NCBI RefSeq assembly: GCF_028640845.1
Contig: NC_080540.1
Location: forward strand, 170,071,752 to 170,135,751
Source: Ahaetulla prasina
Taxonomy: Eukaryota > Chordata > Lepidosauria > Squamata > Colubridae
DNA length: 64,000 bases
Direction: 5' to 3'
Each line of letters begins with the position of its first letter. Positions within the stretch are counted from its first letter, which is position 1. The notes under the pieces are model-generated. The model was not told the DNA's origin. It saw only the letters and a program-made list of their open reading frames with translations, and made no database searches. Below, piece by piece: positions 54,600-64,000 of this stretch. A program made the position numbers and the translations under genes.

Positions 54600-54836
54600 T
54601 AGCAATAGCAATAGCATTTAGACTTATGTACCGCTTCATAGTGCTTTACAGCCCTGTCTAAGTGGCTTAAAGTCAGCCTATTGCCCCCAACAATCTGGGT
54701 CCTCATTTTACGTTGGAAGGGTGGAAGGCTGAGTCAACCGTGAGCCTGGTGAAATTCAAACTGCCAAATTGCAGGCACGGCAGTCAGCAGAAGTAGCCTG
54801 CAGTGCTGCATTCTAACCACTGCATCACCATGGCTC
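54600..54836 (-). mobile_element. tRNA-derived SINE, type B
   Basis: The reverse-orientation copy has the tail AGCAATAGCAATAGCATT at left and the tRNA-like head at right (CTGCATTCTAACCACTGC). A group 3 hAT element follows directly, and its TSD sits at the SINE 5' end. Confidence 0.88.
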
Positions 54837-54841
54837 TATAT

Positions 54842-55261
54842 CAGTGTTGACGAACCTTTTCAGCACTAAGTGCTGAAACGGAAGTGCGCACATGCGGGGG
54901 AGCACCGGAAACTGGAAGAGCAATTCCCTGGCACGTGAAGCTGAGCTTCCAGTTTCTGATGTGCACGTGCATGTTGATCACCTGGTCTTCCAGTTTCTGG
55001 AGTGCATGCATGCGCAAAGACCAACTAGCCAGCGCACATGTGCGGGAGCACCTGAAACCAGAAGTTCAGCTTCCCAGTGCACACATGCATGCCAGGGAGC
55101 TGCTCTTCCGGTTTCCAGCACTCACACACGCACAAAGACCAGCTGGCTGGCGCAAAGGTGCACGCCGGAACCCTGAAGAACAGCGGGCAACAGCTGGTGT
55201 GCCCGGAGAGATGGCTCTGCATGCTACTTCTGGCATGTGTGGTATAAGTTCACCATTCCGG
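54842..55261. mobile_element. hAT-type MITE, group 3
   Basis: The left end CAGTGTTGACGAACCTTTTC and the right end AAGTTCACCATTCCGG are diverged group 3 termini. The TSD CTCTATAT is perfect (54834-54841 and 55262-55269). The interior carries several diverged repeats of a GGAAGTGCGCACATGCGGG-like unit. Confidence 0.85.
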
Positions 55262-55269
55262 CTCTATAT

Positions 55270-55973
55270 ATTTAAACAGGTGATAATATATACCAATGGC
55301 TGTGTTTGCACAACATGGTAAGTTGATTCATGCTAACCTTGATTCATTTTTGTCTGGCCTGGATCATGCAAATCTTGCCTTGAATTACTTTATGGTTCAG
55401 TGCATTATGCAAACTATAAAAATGGATAACTAAGGATGTTGTGGGAACACATCCACTGAGGCACTGTTTTATCAGCTCTGGTTCTGAGTTGGATAATCAC
55501 ATGACACTTGTTTAATGAATAATTAACGTATTATCTGTTTAAATGTACAATGAACTGATTTGTTATTCCAAGAAAAAGGAAGGACATATATCTAAAATAA
55601 TCTGAACATGAACGCTACATGGAAGCATCTCTAATATCACTTCTGCTGTATCTCCCAGTAAAATGAGGTGTGTTGTGTGGTAATCCCATTGCATGGTATG
55701 TTCTTGGCCACACGCAAACTGTAGCTATCTTATGTGTGGCTCAGTTACATTACTTTATGCTACCTGGTATTGGTCCAGTGCTCCATAACCTCAAATTTCA
55801 CTGAAAAGTGGAGCCAAAGATACAGAACCAAAAGCAAATAAAATTAAAATGTGTTTCTCAAACACATCTTGCCAAGTAACAAGGCTGATAAGTAACAGGG
55901 TTTGCAGCCAGAGTGGGATAGGATTAAGGACACTTGGATGGGAAACTACTACCGTAGCAATTGCCTGGATGTA
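55270..55973. other. Unassigned DNA
   Basis: No gene or bounded repeat was found. Confidence 0.4.
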
Positions 55974-55981
55974 GGCTAGCC

Positions 55982-56085
55982 CAGGGGTCTCCAACCTTGA
56001 GAACTTTAAGACTTGTGGACTTCAACTCCCAGAATTCCTCAGCCAGCTTTACAAGTCTTAAAGTTCCCAAGATTGGAGACCCCTG
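55982..56085. mobile_element. hAT-type MITE, group 1
   Basis: Ends CAGGGGTCTCCAACCTTG and CAAGATTGGAGACCCCTG are inverted. TSDs GGCTAGCC and GGCTAGAC match at seven of eight. The element is a compact palindrome, and part of the right arm is missing. Confidence 0.93.
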
Positions 56086-56093
56086 GGCTAGAC

Positions 56094-57608
56094 TACCAAA
56101 AATACCATGCCAAAGGAATCCCTTCCTTAGAATTTCCCAGGAAACTCGCAAGGATGTGCCCCCGTAGTCATTGGGAGACAAATTCACCTCGTAGGATAGT
56201 ATTTTTTACTTTTAATTTGTAACAGATGAAAAATGCACTCTCTGCGTTTAGCATTTGTGGTGTAAAAGCCTCAGCAGGCATCAAGCTCAGTTTGGAAGAG
56301 GCTTTTCTCTTCATGTTGGGAAAAAAGCCTCACCCAAAAACTTCCTATGGGGCCTGGAGTGCAGACCCCAGGCTAAGGAAGCCCAGTGCCAGTTTCATAC
56401 AATTTAATTAATCTGTCCGTCAGCCAGATGGGAATGGATCCATTATGTCCCAGGCGCTGCAAAGGAAACAAGACTAGCAATGGGTGAGACAACTCAAGGA
56501 GGGGGAAATTTTGCCAGTTCAAAGCAGCATATCTGCCATTACAAACGGAAGGGAAGAGAGGGTTCACACCGAGCCACCCCCCCCCCCTCCAACCAGCATC
56601 TTAGAGCTTCGTGGCCAGGTTCTTTATCACTGCAGTTGGAAGACAGTTGAATGTCTTTCTAATCACAGAGGGTGGGGAAGCCTTTGCTGGCGCAGATAAG
56701 GAACCGGGACCCTTTGGTGTCCCTTCTAAGCTTGCATATGGGTGTGCAAGATGCAGGGAGACTGTGGGCCTGATAGATGCAAACTTAGCCAGATAGTCAG
56801 GAGTGCTGTTTTTGTGGTTAGTTCCAGAGAGCATCTCTGCATTTTCATATCTGCCTTGGGATTCATTCTGTTGCTTTGGGGAAGCTCATCAACTGAACCA
56901 GCTTTGTGTTTACCTCACTAGCTTTGATGGAGAAGAGCTTATTGTGGTTAAGGCTTAAAAGTGACAAAATGGTTGCCCTGAGAATATACGATGAGGCCTC
57001 TTAGGTTTCTTTTTGGTTTCTGAGAAAGGAAAAAGAACCAGACTTAAAAGAAGTCTTGCAAGATGATTATTGAAAACAGATGCATCCAGGTATGGCTCCT
57101 TGAATCTTTCAAGCTAATTTCTTTTTCATATATATATATATATTGCCAGTGCCTTAAAAAAACCTCAAGAGGCATGAGGAGAAGATTCAGTGGGCTTCTT
57201 TGGGTTTTTGTGTTTGTGTGTGTTGCATTTTTTCCCATCTCTCTGACTCTGTCCAAGGCCAGTTTCAATGTATATTACATCTTTTAGGCTTTGTCACCTG
57301 ATACTGTGGAAGAAACTCAAGGGGAATGACTGAAGAATGACTATCTGAGGAACCATCTCATTCCAATGGGACTGGCCCACACCTGTGCCGGCAGAAGGGG
57401 CAGGTTCCATCAATCAAGGAATTTTGGCTGGTGGAGCCAGGAGAAGAGTCTTTTCTGTCATGGCACTTGTCCTTTAGAACATCTTACCCTTGAGGTGAGA
57501 TCTGCTCCCATCTTTCTGAACCCCCCCCCCCATAAGTGCCAGAGACCTGGCTCTGCTAGTTGGCCTGAGGCCCCAACAGGGGTATATTATGCTGGAGGTG
57601 GTTGATGG
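56094..57608. other. Unassigned DNA
   Basis: Short overlapping frames only. A possible LINE fragment lies at about 57370-57520 (GCACTTGTCCTTTAGAACAT) but is weak. A short poly-C run lies at 56579-56588. Confidence 0.4.
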
Positions 57609-57674
57609 ATTAGAATGGACTGGATTGGATTGGACTGGACAAGAAGAGGAGAGGAGAGGAGAGGAGAGGAGAGA
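57609..57674. repeat. (TGGAT/GGAGA)n pentamer tract
   Basis: GGATTGGATTGGACTGGAC passes into repeated GAGGA units. Confidence 0.9.
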
Positions 57675-57698
57675 CGAGACCTTAGAGGTCTTCTAGTC

Positions 57699-57825
57699 CA
57701 GAGGTCTCCAACCTTGGCAACTTTAAGACTTGTGGACTTCAACTCCCAACTCCCAGCAGCTGGCTGAAGAATTATGGGAGTTGAAGTCCACAAGTCTTAA
57801 AGTTGCCAAGGCTTGGAGACCCTTG
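57699..57825. mobile_element. hAT-type MITE, group 1
   Basis: Ends CAGAGGTCTCCAACCTTGG and CTTGGAGACCCTTG are inverted. The TSD TTCTAGTC is perfect (57691-57698 and 57826-57833). It is inserted in antisense CR1-end sequence (GAGGTCTTCTAGTCCAACC when rejoined), which dates it after that CR1. Confidence 0.93.
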
Positions 57826-57954
57826 TTCTAGTCCAACCACCTGCTCAGGCAGGAAACCCTATACCATTTCAGAGAAATGGTTGTCCAATTAAGAGGCGAT
57901 CCCATCTCCCACCCTGTGCATCTTCCTCCCTTCCTCCCCATCTTTTAAATTATT

Positions 57955-58085
57955 ACTAGAAATAATTGTCTTGTTGTGGCTTTTAATGTTGTAAGCCGCT
58001 CAAAGTTGCCTGAAAGTGAGATCTAATCTAATCGAATAAATCTAATTGAATAAAGAAATCGAATAAATAAAAATAAATAAATAAA
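57955..58085 (+). mobile_element. LINE 3' end remnant
   Basis: GTTGTGGCTTTTAATGTTGT then AAGCCGCTCAAAGTTGCCTG resembles the 3' UTR of CR1/L2-group LINEs. An AATAAATA tail follows. Confidence 0.6.
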
Positions 58086-59553
58086 AGAGAGTCAGGATAT
58101 GGACAGCATTGTCTGGGGAAGGGCAAAGGGGATCAGAAGGACATACTGTAAGCAATGTCAGGGGATTGTGATGCATCAGGGAATTGTGATGCAAGCATTT
58201 GTCATGATGTTGCACGCCTGTTTCAAATGAGGTGGGGCTTGTGCCATAATGCTGTTTTCTTCATACTTACAAAAACAGCAGTGAACCTATGAAGTCAGAA
58301 CATTTCCTACCAGTGTAGTTTTATGCCAACTTGAGGATGGGTGGATACTTTTACAGCTCTGCAGCGGGAAAAGATCCATTGTACTGCCCCCACTTCGGGC
58401 TTGCAGGTACGTGCCAAAGGAGTTTCCAGGTTTAAGGAACACTGTCAAGGCCAAGAAAATTGGCTGGAGGTATCCAATATAATGCCAATCCGAACCAAAA
58501 TGTATTTAGCATTGTCTCAAAAACCCAGATAATAGTAACAGCAACAGAAGCAAAGCAAAGTATGCCTTCCTGTTTTTTAACAATCTCATTCAGGTTATGA
58601 AGTTTTATATATAATAACTGCCCTGTTTCCCTAAGAGCAGGACATTTTGGAATATGCACATTTACTTCGGGGAGACTCAATCTGGAATGTTTAAATCACA
58701 CAAAATGACATTTATGGTGATGTTAAACAGCAAGTATGACAGTCTACCTATGGTTATCCATAACTCTGAATGGGCACTCTCCTGAAATCCAGTATTAGAA
58801 TAAATGCATTAGCAAGAAAGCCAAAAATCCCTAATTTCTACTTCCCCTTCTCTCCAAGGTTCTGTCTTAATTTTCTCTGGTGCCTTAAGTAATGGATTGA
58901 GTGTTACACAGAACTTACAACACCGTCCTATGTAGAGTTAAGTTCCTCTGCCTTCAGTTGATTTAACTTCCAGTAATTGTCTGGCACAATCTTACAGCAA
59001 GACACAAAAGAAAGTCGGGGGTGGGGAGTGGACCCTGCCTCATGTAAAGGCATGTTTTGCTCTTTAGAACAAACAGACAATTTTAAAAAGGCAGTGGAAT
59101 AATCCCATTTCTAAAAACAAAATTCCAAGACCACTTCAAGTTGTTCCTCAGCTTCCTCTTCAATTTTAGTGACTGTTGTGGGAGAAGCATGAGGGAGCCA
59201 GCTATGTATGTGGGCCAACTTATTTTTTAAAAAAAAACAAATAAAAGGAGGAAAAGAATGTTAATTTACCAATAAAGGAGAAGGACCCCTTCAATGTTAA
59301 TTTACTTGATTAAGAATCAGTTTGATGACGTAGTATAGAATTAGATCACCCTTGGGCGGGGTAGCTCGATGGGATTATTATGTGATCACCCCTCCTGCCT
59401 GCATCCAGGACCCTTACTGTGAGAGCTCTACACTTTTTCCTCAAGGCAGCCTGAGCTGTTTTCACAATGTGGGGAAAGGTGTGTTAGAGGTCTCTTTACG
59501 CCATCTGTTTTAGCACTGAACAAAACCCCAACCAAGGCGAGCCAACTGGCATC
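58086..59553. other. Unassigned DNA
   Basis: No gene or bounded repeat was found. Confidence 0.4.
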
Positions 59554-59561
59554 TTTCAGAC

Positions 59562-59676
59562 CAGGGATCTCCAACCTTGGCAACTTTCAGACTTGTGGAC
59601 TTCAACTCCCAGAATTCCTCAGCCAGCTGGGAGTTGAAGTCACAAGTCTGAAAGTTGCCAAGGTTGGAGACCCCTG
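59562..59676. mobile_element. hAT-type MITE, group 1
   Basis: Ends CAGGGATCTCCAACCTTGG and CCAAGGTTGGAGACCCCTG are inverted. TSDs TTTCAGAC and TTCCAGAC match at seven of eight. It is highly palindromic. Confidence 0.94.
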
Positions 59677-59699
59677 TTCCAGACAGTTTGAGCCTCAGC

Positions 59700-59945
59700 C
59701 AGGGGTGGGTTTCACTTACCTTTAGCATCGGTTTGCCACATACGCGTGCTGTCTGCAGATGCATCCGGCCTTCCGCGCATGTGCTTTGCTCATTCACGCG
59801 CCTTCTGTGCATGCGCCCAGCCTCAAAAACGTGCCTAAATAGTACGACTTTGAGCCAGGGCAGGGAGGGTGGGCAGGCGGGCGCACCTGCGATTGCTGCT
59901 ACTGGTTCTCCCGAACCGGTGTGAACCTGCAGAATACCACCTCTG
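59700..59945. mobile_element. hAT-type MITE, group 2 subtype
   Basis: The left end is CAGGGGTGGGTTTCAC and the right end is AGAATACCACCTCTG. The left TSD GCCTCAGC (59692-59699) recurs perfectly at 60492-60499, beyond an LTR. Interior sequence is CpG-rich (CATACGCGTG, GCGCATGTGC). Confidence 0.88.
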
Positions 59946-59950
59946 GCCTC

Positions 59951-60491
59951 TGTGGTGGTCCGTCAGCAGCCTACGGAGCTGGCAACAGAGTCCGACAGCG
60001 ATGAGGCTGAGGTGAGGCCAGGGCCATCAGAAAGTGAGGTGCAGACTCCAGAGTCTCCAGAGACTGATAATAGTGAGGAAGAGGAACAGGAGGAGCCTGT
60101 TCCTAATGCACACATGAGAAGAGCTGCCAGAAGGCAAGAGCAGCTCAAGCAAAGAGGACAACTCGGGAATAGGGCCAAGAGATGATTGGCCCCTCCCATA
60201 AGGCTTAAAGCAGACCAGTTTCAGCTTGCTGGAAAACAATGTTGTAGCTGCGTCATCTGCTTCGTGTATGTCTCTGTTTTTTGTGGCTTCTGGATATTTG
60301 CCAGGAAGGGCCTTTGGCTGTTTGCCTAATTGGACTAAGGTTTGTGATAACTGAAGAATTTGTGTTGGGAGGCATTTGTTTTACTTTGGGTTGAACAACG
60401 CTGGGAATGAAGTAATTCCCAGCTGTTCGAATAAAGTTTATTTTTCCATGGACTGAGTTTGTTGCTACCTACTTGGGTCTAGGTCACAACA
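59951..60491 (+). mobile_element. Solo LTR, 541 bp, nested in a hAT TSD
   Basis: Termini are TGTGGTGGTCC and GGTCACAACA. The TSD GCCTC is perfect (59946-59950 and 60492-60496). It matches the LTR at 17738 over its length (CAGAAGGCAAGAGCAG, GATTGGCCCCTCCCATAAGG, GCTGTTCGAATAAAG). AATAAA lies at 60430. An acidic frame runs from the LTR start to a stop at 60183-60185. Relative to the 17738 copy it lacks about 66 bases in the acidic stretch and a similar number elsewhere. Confidence 0.92.
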
Positions 60492-60499
60492 GCCTCAGC

Positions 60500-60903
60500 T
60501 AACAAAGCCAGTGACAAAGTGTTCTGGGAACTGTAGTTCAAAGCATCTGGTGCCCAGCGAGTCACCTACCTTGAAACATTGCCCAGAGGAAATCCAGAGT
60601 TACCTTTGTCTGCCACAGCATTCATCAAAACTTGGCTGCTTCTCGACTTGCTGACCGGTTTGGCAACATTTTGCCCAGGACTGAAAGAAGAAGCAATATT
60701 CCAAGACTGTACCCTGTTTGGGCTGGTTTTTTTTTCTTTTTTCATTTAACTCAGAATTATCCATTCTGTCTATGAAAGGTTTCCTCAGTATATGAAATAG
60801 AATTTAGTTGCTCATGTCATCTCCAACCTTTTTCAGCTAGCAAGATGAGGAACAGAACATAAGGCCTTTTGCTAGCAAAACTGGAGGGCTCTCCCTAAAT
60901 TTT
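60500..60903. other. Unassigned DNA
   Basis: GTTCTGGGAACTGTAGTTC near 60520 is a fragment of a dispersed MITE core. Nothing else is supported. Confidence 0.4.
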
Positions 60904-61755
60904 ATTATATTTATTTATTACAAAAGGCTTATATGCAGGGGTGGGATTCAAAAATTTTAGCAATTGGGTTCTCTGTCCGGTTGCTGGGTGGGCATGGCCA
61001 TGGTGGGCGTGGCCAACTCGGCCTCCTGCACCAAGGAGGGGGGGCATTTTCACCCTCCCCAAGTTTCGGAGGCTTTCCTCAAGCCTCCAGAAGAGCGAAA
61101 ATGGCCTCCCCCAGGCTCCAGAGGCCCTCAGGAGGCCAGAAATGGGCTTGTTTCCGGACTTCCAGGAGGCCTATTTTTCGCCGTCCCCAGGCTCCCAGGC
61201 TTTTCTTGAGCCTCCAGGAGGGCAAAAACAGCCTCCCCTGGGCTCTGGAGGCCTTCTGGAGGCTGGAAACAGACCTGTTTCCAGACTTCTGGAACTTCCG
61301 GGAGGCCTGTTTTTCACCCTCCCAGAACCTCCATGCAGGTGCTGCAGTTACCTGGCATCCAAAATGGGCCACGTGTAGACTCCCAGGAGGGGCGGGGAAG
61401 GGTGAGTGGTGACAGTCAGTCCTTGCAACTACCAGTTCGATGAATCAAATCTAAAATTAGCATCCGATTCGCCCAAACCAGTCCAAACTGGCTGAATCCC
61501 ACTCCTGCTTATATAGCTGTCTATCTTATATTTTGACTGTAGGTGGCTCACAACAATCCATAAAACATATAGTTTCCCTTAGGTGCCAGACCAAACATCC
61601 TCCCAGTTCAACTCTCCATCCTAGCCCGTGCTTGGAGTAAAAAAATGGCTTTCATAGCCCTCTGGAAAGCTAAAAAGATTGAGGGTCCCTCTGATCTCTG
61701 TGGAAGGCTGTTCCGAATTATGTAGTTGGCCCTCCCCATCACTCAAACCACCACA
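60904..61755 (-). mobile_element. LINE 3' end split by a hAT element
   Basis: The left part (TTATATTTATTTATTACAAA) and the right part (GTAGGTGGCTCACAACAATC, TTCATAGCCCTCTGGAAAGC, TGTGGAAGGCTGTTCCGAAT) form one minus-strand LINE 3' region of the CR1/L2 group. A hAT element separates them. Confidence 0.65.
60936..61507. mobile_element. hAT-type element, group 2, with tandem interior
   Basis: Ends CAGGGGTGGGATTC and GAATCCCACTCCTG are inverted. TSDs CTTATATG and CTTATATA match at seven of eight. The interior (about 61045-61325) holds diverged tandem units of GGAGGCCTGTTTTTCACCC with CTTCCGG-like spacers. Confidence 0.88.
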
Positions 61756-61762
61756 GTTAGAA

Positions 61763-61984
61763 CAGGGGTGAGATGTTCCCAGTTCTGACCAGATCTGGAA
61801 ATCCGTTAGCGCCCGTGGTTGGTGATTCGGCGATCAGGTAGCGATGGCGGAGCAAAGCTCCACTCACCCGCCCAGGTGTCATTACTTCCTGGTTTTAACC
61901 AGGAAGTAATATGTTTCTTTATCTTCTGCGTATGGGTACGTGCACTTCCGAACTGGTAAGGAAGGTAAGTAGATTTCACCCCTG
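61763..61984. mobile_element. hAT-type MITE, group 2
   Basis: Ends CAGGGGTGAGATG and GATTTCACCCCTG are inverted. TSDs AGTTAGAA and AATTAGAA match at seven of eight. The interior contains the palindrome TTACTTCCTGG/CCAGGAAGTAA around TTTTAA. Confidence 0.92.
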
Positions 61985-62292
61985 AATTAGAATGACAATG
62001 CAAGATAGGTGACATTGGGATTTTTCCCTGGATTTGGAGCTGGAAGTTTTCTTTGCTTTTCTGCAATTATACAAGGTTACTTTAGGATTCATGTTGTCGT
62101 TTTTTACCTCAAAATGTTTCCCATCTAAAGTTGCCAAGTAAAAATGGAATCGATTTTCACCAACTGTGATTAGATCAAAAATAAACCGGGGCCAGACAAT
62201 GCCCTGGATCTTCTACTTCCCTATTCTTTACTTCCTGAGAAATTGCTCAGAATGGCATGCAAGAAGAAGCACTGCTCTGGAGAAGCACAATA

Positions 62293-62677
62293 CAGGTAGT
62301 CCTCGACTTATAACAATTTGTTTAGTGACCGTTCATAGTTAAAATGGCACTGGAAAAAAAGTGACTTATGATCATTTTTCACACTCATGACTGTTGCGGT
62401 TTCCCCAGAGTCACCGGATCAAAATTCAGATGCTTGGCAACTGACTCATATTTATGACGGTTGTAGTGCCTTGGGGTCATGCGGTCCCCTTTTGTGACCT
62501 TCTGACAAGCAAAGTTAAAGGGGAAACCAGGTTAACTTAACAAGCATGTTACTAACTTGACTGCAGCGATCCATTAACCACTGTGGCAAGAAAAGTGGGG
62601 CAAAATTCATTTAACAATGTCTCACTTAGCAACAGAAATTTTGGGCTCAATCATGGTCGTATGTCGAGGAGTACCTG
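62293..62677. mobile_element. Mariner-like MITE, best-preserved copy
   Basis: Terminal repeats CAGGTAGTCCTCGACTTA and TATGTCGAGGAGTACCTG are inverted, with TA on both sides (62291-62292 and 62678-62679). It has no transposase frame. The copies at 3531, 19706 and 20956 belong to the same family. Confidence 0.9.
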
Positions 62678-62770
62678 TACTGGGCTGAATTACACTAGCC
62701 ACATCTGGGGTGAAAAACTCTGGACCACTAAAGGTTAGCAGTTATAATCAATGTCTGTTTCTCCACTTTA

Positions 62771-62820
62771 GAAACTTTAAGATGTGTGGATTTCATCTCC
62801 CACCATTCCCCAGCCAGCAT
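62771..62820. mobile_element. Group 1 hAT MITE fragment
   Basis: AACTTTAAGATGTGTGGATT then CCCCAGCCAGCATTGG is a diverged left arm without termini. Confidence 0.5.
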
Positions 62821-63240
62821 TGGACTATGTGTATCTGTGTTGCCATCTTGTGGTCGTCCAGAGTTTTGCAAGAACAGGTGACGGTCAATGGTACTGCAAA
62901 GTCAATGGTGCCTGGAGCCACAAATTTAACAGTAGCAAAAAGCAATGTACCACAGAGCAGAATTAATAGCAGGAACTAAATGAAGCAGGAGTCGCTTAGA
63001 ATAGCTCATCTCCTCACCTTTGGGGCCATACATTATTTTAGGCCAAAGTCTGTTTGATAAACTGTGCTTTAAGCTAACCATAACATGACACGATTAGCAT
63101 TCTCAAGCACTGCTACTTAGTTCAGAATAAATACCACTGGACTTCCAGTGTGTATTTGTCTTTGCAAGCTGCTAGCAATTACTACACATGCACACACCCC
63201 ACATGCATCCCATGGCAGGGGGAAGCTGTTGCGTATAAAC
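62821..63240. other. Unassigned DNA
   Basis: No gene or bounded repeat was found. Confidence 0.4.
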
Positions 63241-63430
63241 CAGGGGTGGGTTCCAATTTTTTTTACTACTGGTTCTGTGGGTGTGGCTTATTTGGTGGGC
63301 GTGGCTTATTTGGTGGCTTGGTGGTCATGTGACTGAGTGGGGGTGGCCAACTTGAAGTCACTCAGGGCACGGTAGGGCAGCACCTTGCTGTGAATGACAT
63401 CAAGTTGGTCACGCCCACTTAGACACATGA
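63241..63430. mobile_element. hAT-type element, group 2, left part
   Basis: The left end CAGGGGTGGGTTCC is followed by the usual ACTACTGGTTCTGTGGGTGT and repeated GGTGGGCGTGGCTTATTTGG units. No matching right terminus was found before the window ends, so the element length is unknown. Confidence 0.65.
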
Positions 63431-63534
63431 CCAATGCTGCAGAGACAGGGCGATTTCTCCCGGGGGACAGCCAGAGCTTCGCCGCCTCCTCTTTTCCTCA
63501 GAGGAACTGCTTCCAAGTCCTTGCAAAGGGACAC

Positions 63535-63720
63535 GCACAATACAACACAACACAACAGACTCACACACAATGTAAAAGCAGCTGCACTTCACCCAAAATG
63601 GCCCCTGCAACAAGCAGGAACTTCTCACAGCCACAAAAAGCTCAAAAACCAGCTTTCACACTTTACACACACACAACACAACACAACTGACCCACACCCA
63701 CACCCACACCCAAAATGCTA
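63535..63720. repeat. ACACAACACA-rich low-complexity DNA
   Basis: Two blocks of CACAATACAACACAAC-like sequence and CACCCACACCCA units are present. The frames through it are not credible genes. Confidence 0.85.
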
Positions 63721-63841
63721 CATACAGCTTTGTGAGATTTTGTGTGTTTGTGTAGTTAGAGTGAAACACTACAGAAACACACCAAATCTCAGAAAGCTGC
63801 ACAAATATTTTATTATTTTATTTTATTTATATTTTTTAGAT

Positions 63842-63906
63842 CAGGGTCTCCAACCTTAGTAACTTTAAGGTTTGTGGACTTCAACTCCCAGAGTTCCTCA
63901 GCCAGC
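63842..63906. mobile_element. Group 1 hAT MITE, left arm
   Basis: CAGGGTCTCCAACCTTAGTA then GGACTTCAACTCCCAGAG and TTCCTCAGCCAGC is a left half. The right half is missing or diverged beyond recognition. Confidence 0.75.
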
Positions 63907-64000
63907 AAAGGCACTGGGGGCATGAATTGTAGGCAGGCAGATTCAGTTGCAGCTGATGCAACTGATTGCAGAAGCCGAAGGAAAGTGAGCCCGAAAGCAG

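Noticed and set aside
17738..60491. An intact provirus between the LTRs
   Set aside because: Each LTR has its own TSD and lies at a distant site. No gag, pol or env sequence was found between them that belongs to the family.
62710..62979. Frames at 62710-62979 as an exon
   Set aside because: They start in a MITE fragment, two frames overlap, and no splice context or motif is visible.
1..64000. Venom toxin or other snake-specific genes
   Set aside because: No cysteine-rich secreted protein exon or signal peptide was recognised in any frame.

Overview
This is vertebrate nuclear DNA, most likely from a squamate and probably an advanced snake. The basis is the repeat content: LINEs of the CR1/L3 type ending in (TAGAA)n or (ATTCT)n tails, tRNA-derived SINEs with squamate-like bodies, three groups of short hAT-type elements with 8-bp target-site duplications (TSDs), TA-flanked mariner-like foldbacks, CR1 3' ends and abundant microsatellites. 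No bacterial, phage or organellar feature is seen. The species assignment is inference from pattern recognition.

No complete host protein-coding gene could be recognised. Almost all open frames are repeat-derived or chance frames in simple repeats. The best sign of a nearby host gene is a CpG-rich island at about 11.93-13.48 kb, which looks like a promoter; no coding exon could be assigned to it. One unexplained 111-codon open frame (30894-31229) lies between a hAT element and a LINE and is reported as unproven.

Layout. 0-11.6 kb: AT-rich sequence with scattered SINEs, a mariner-like MITE carrying a nested SINE, and a hAT MITE whose spacer matches DNA 400 bp away. 11.6-14.7 kb: hAT MITE, CpG island, CR1 end and two more hAT MITEs. 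14.7-31 kb: mostly unassigned DNA with a solo LTR inside a LINE (17.4-18.5 kb), mariner-like MITEs, hAT elements, a 96-bp-arm foldback (27.1 kb), and a solo LTR inside a hAT MITE (30.0-30.5 kb). 31.5-36.1 kb: a near full-length LINE of the CR1/L2 group with tandem 5' monomers, endonuclease and reverse-transcriptase remnants and a microsatellite tail. 36.1-45.1 kb: four copies of a second, TAGAAT-tailed LINE in alternating orientation; one is split by an L1 fragment with a 16-bp TSD. 45.7-46.4 kb: CR1 ends. 46.75-50.16 kb: a 3.4-kb hAT-bounded composite holding a LINE end, microsatellites and foldbacks. 51-55 kb: another CR1-like LINE, pyrimidine microsatellites, a 140-bp local duplication and two SINEs. 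55-64 kb: hAT elements, a solo LTR inserted exactly in the TSD of a hAT element (59.7-60.5 kb), and further MITEs.

The interest of the window lies in its transposition record. Nested insertions with intact TSDs allow relative ages to be read, a SINE and a LINE share a 3' tail, and solo LTRs carry a frame-preserved acidic open frame. No previously undescribed functional system was demonstrated.
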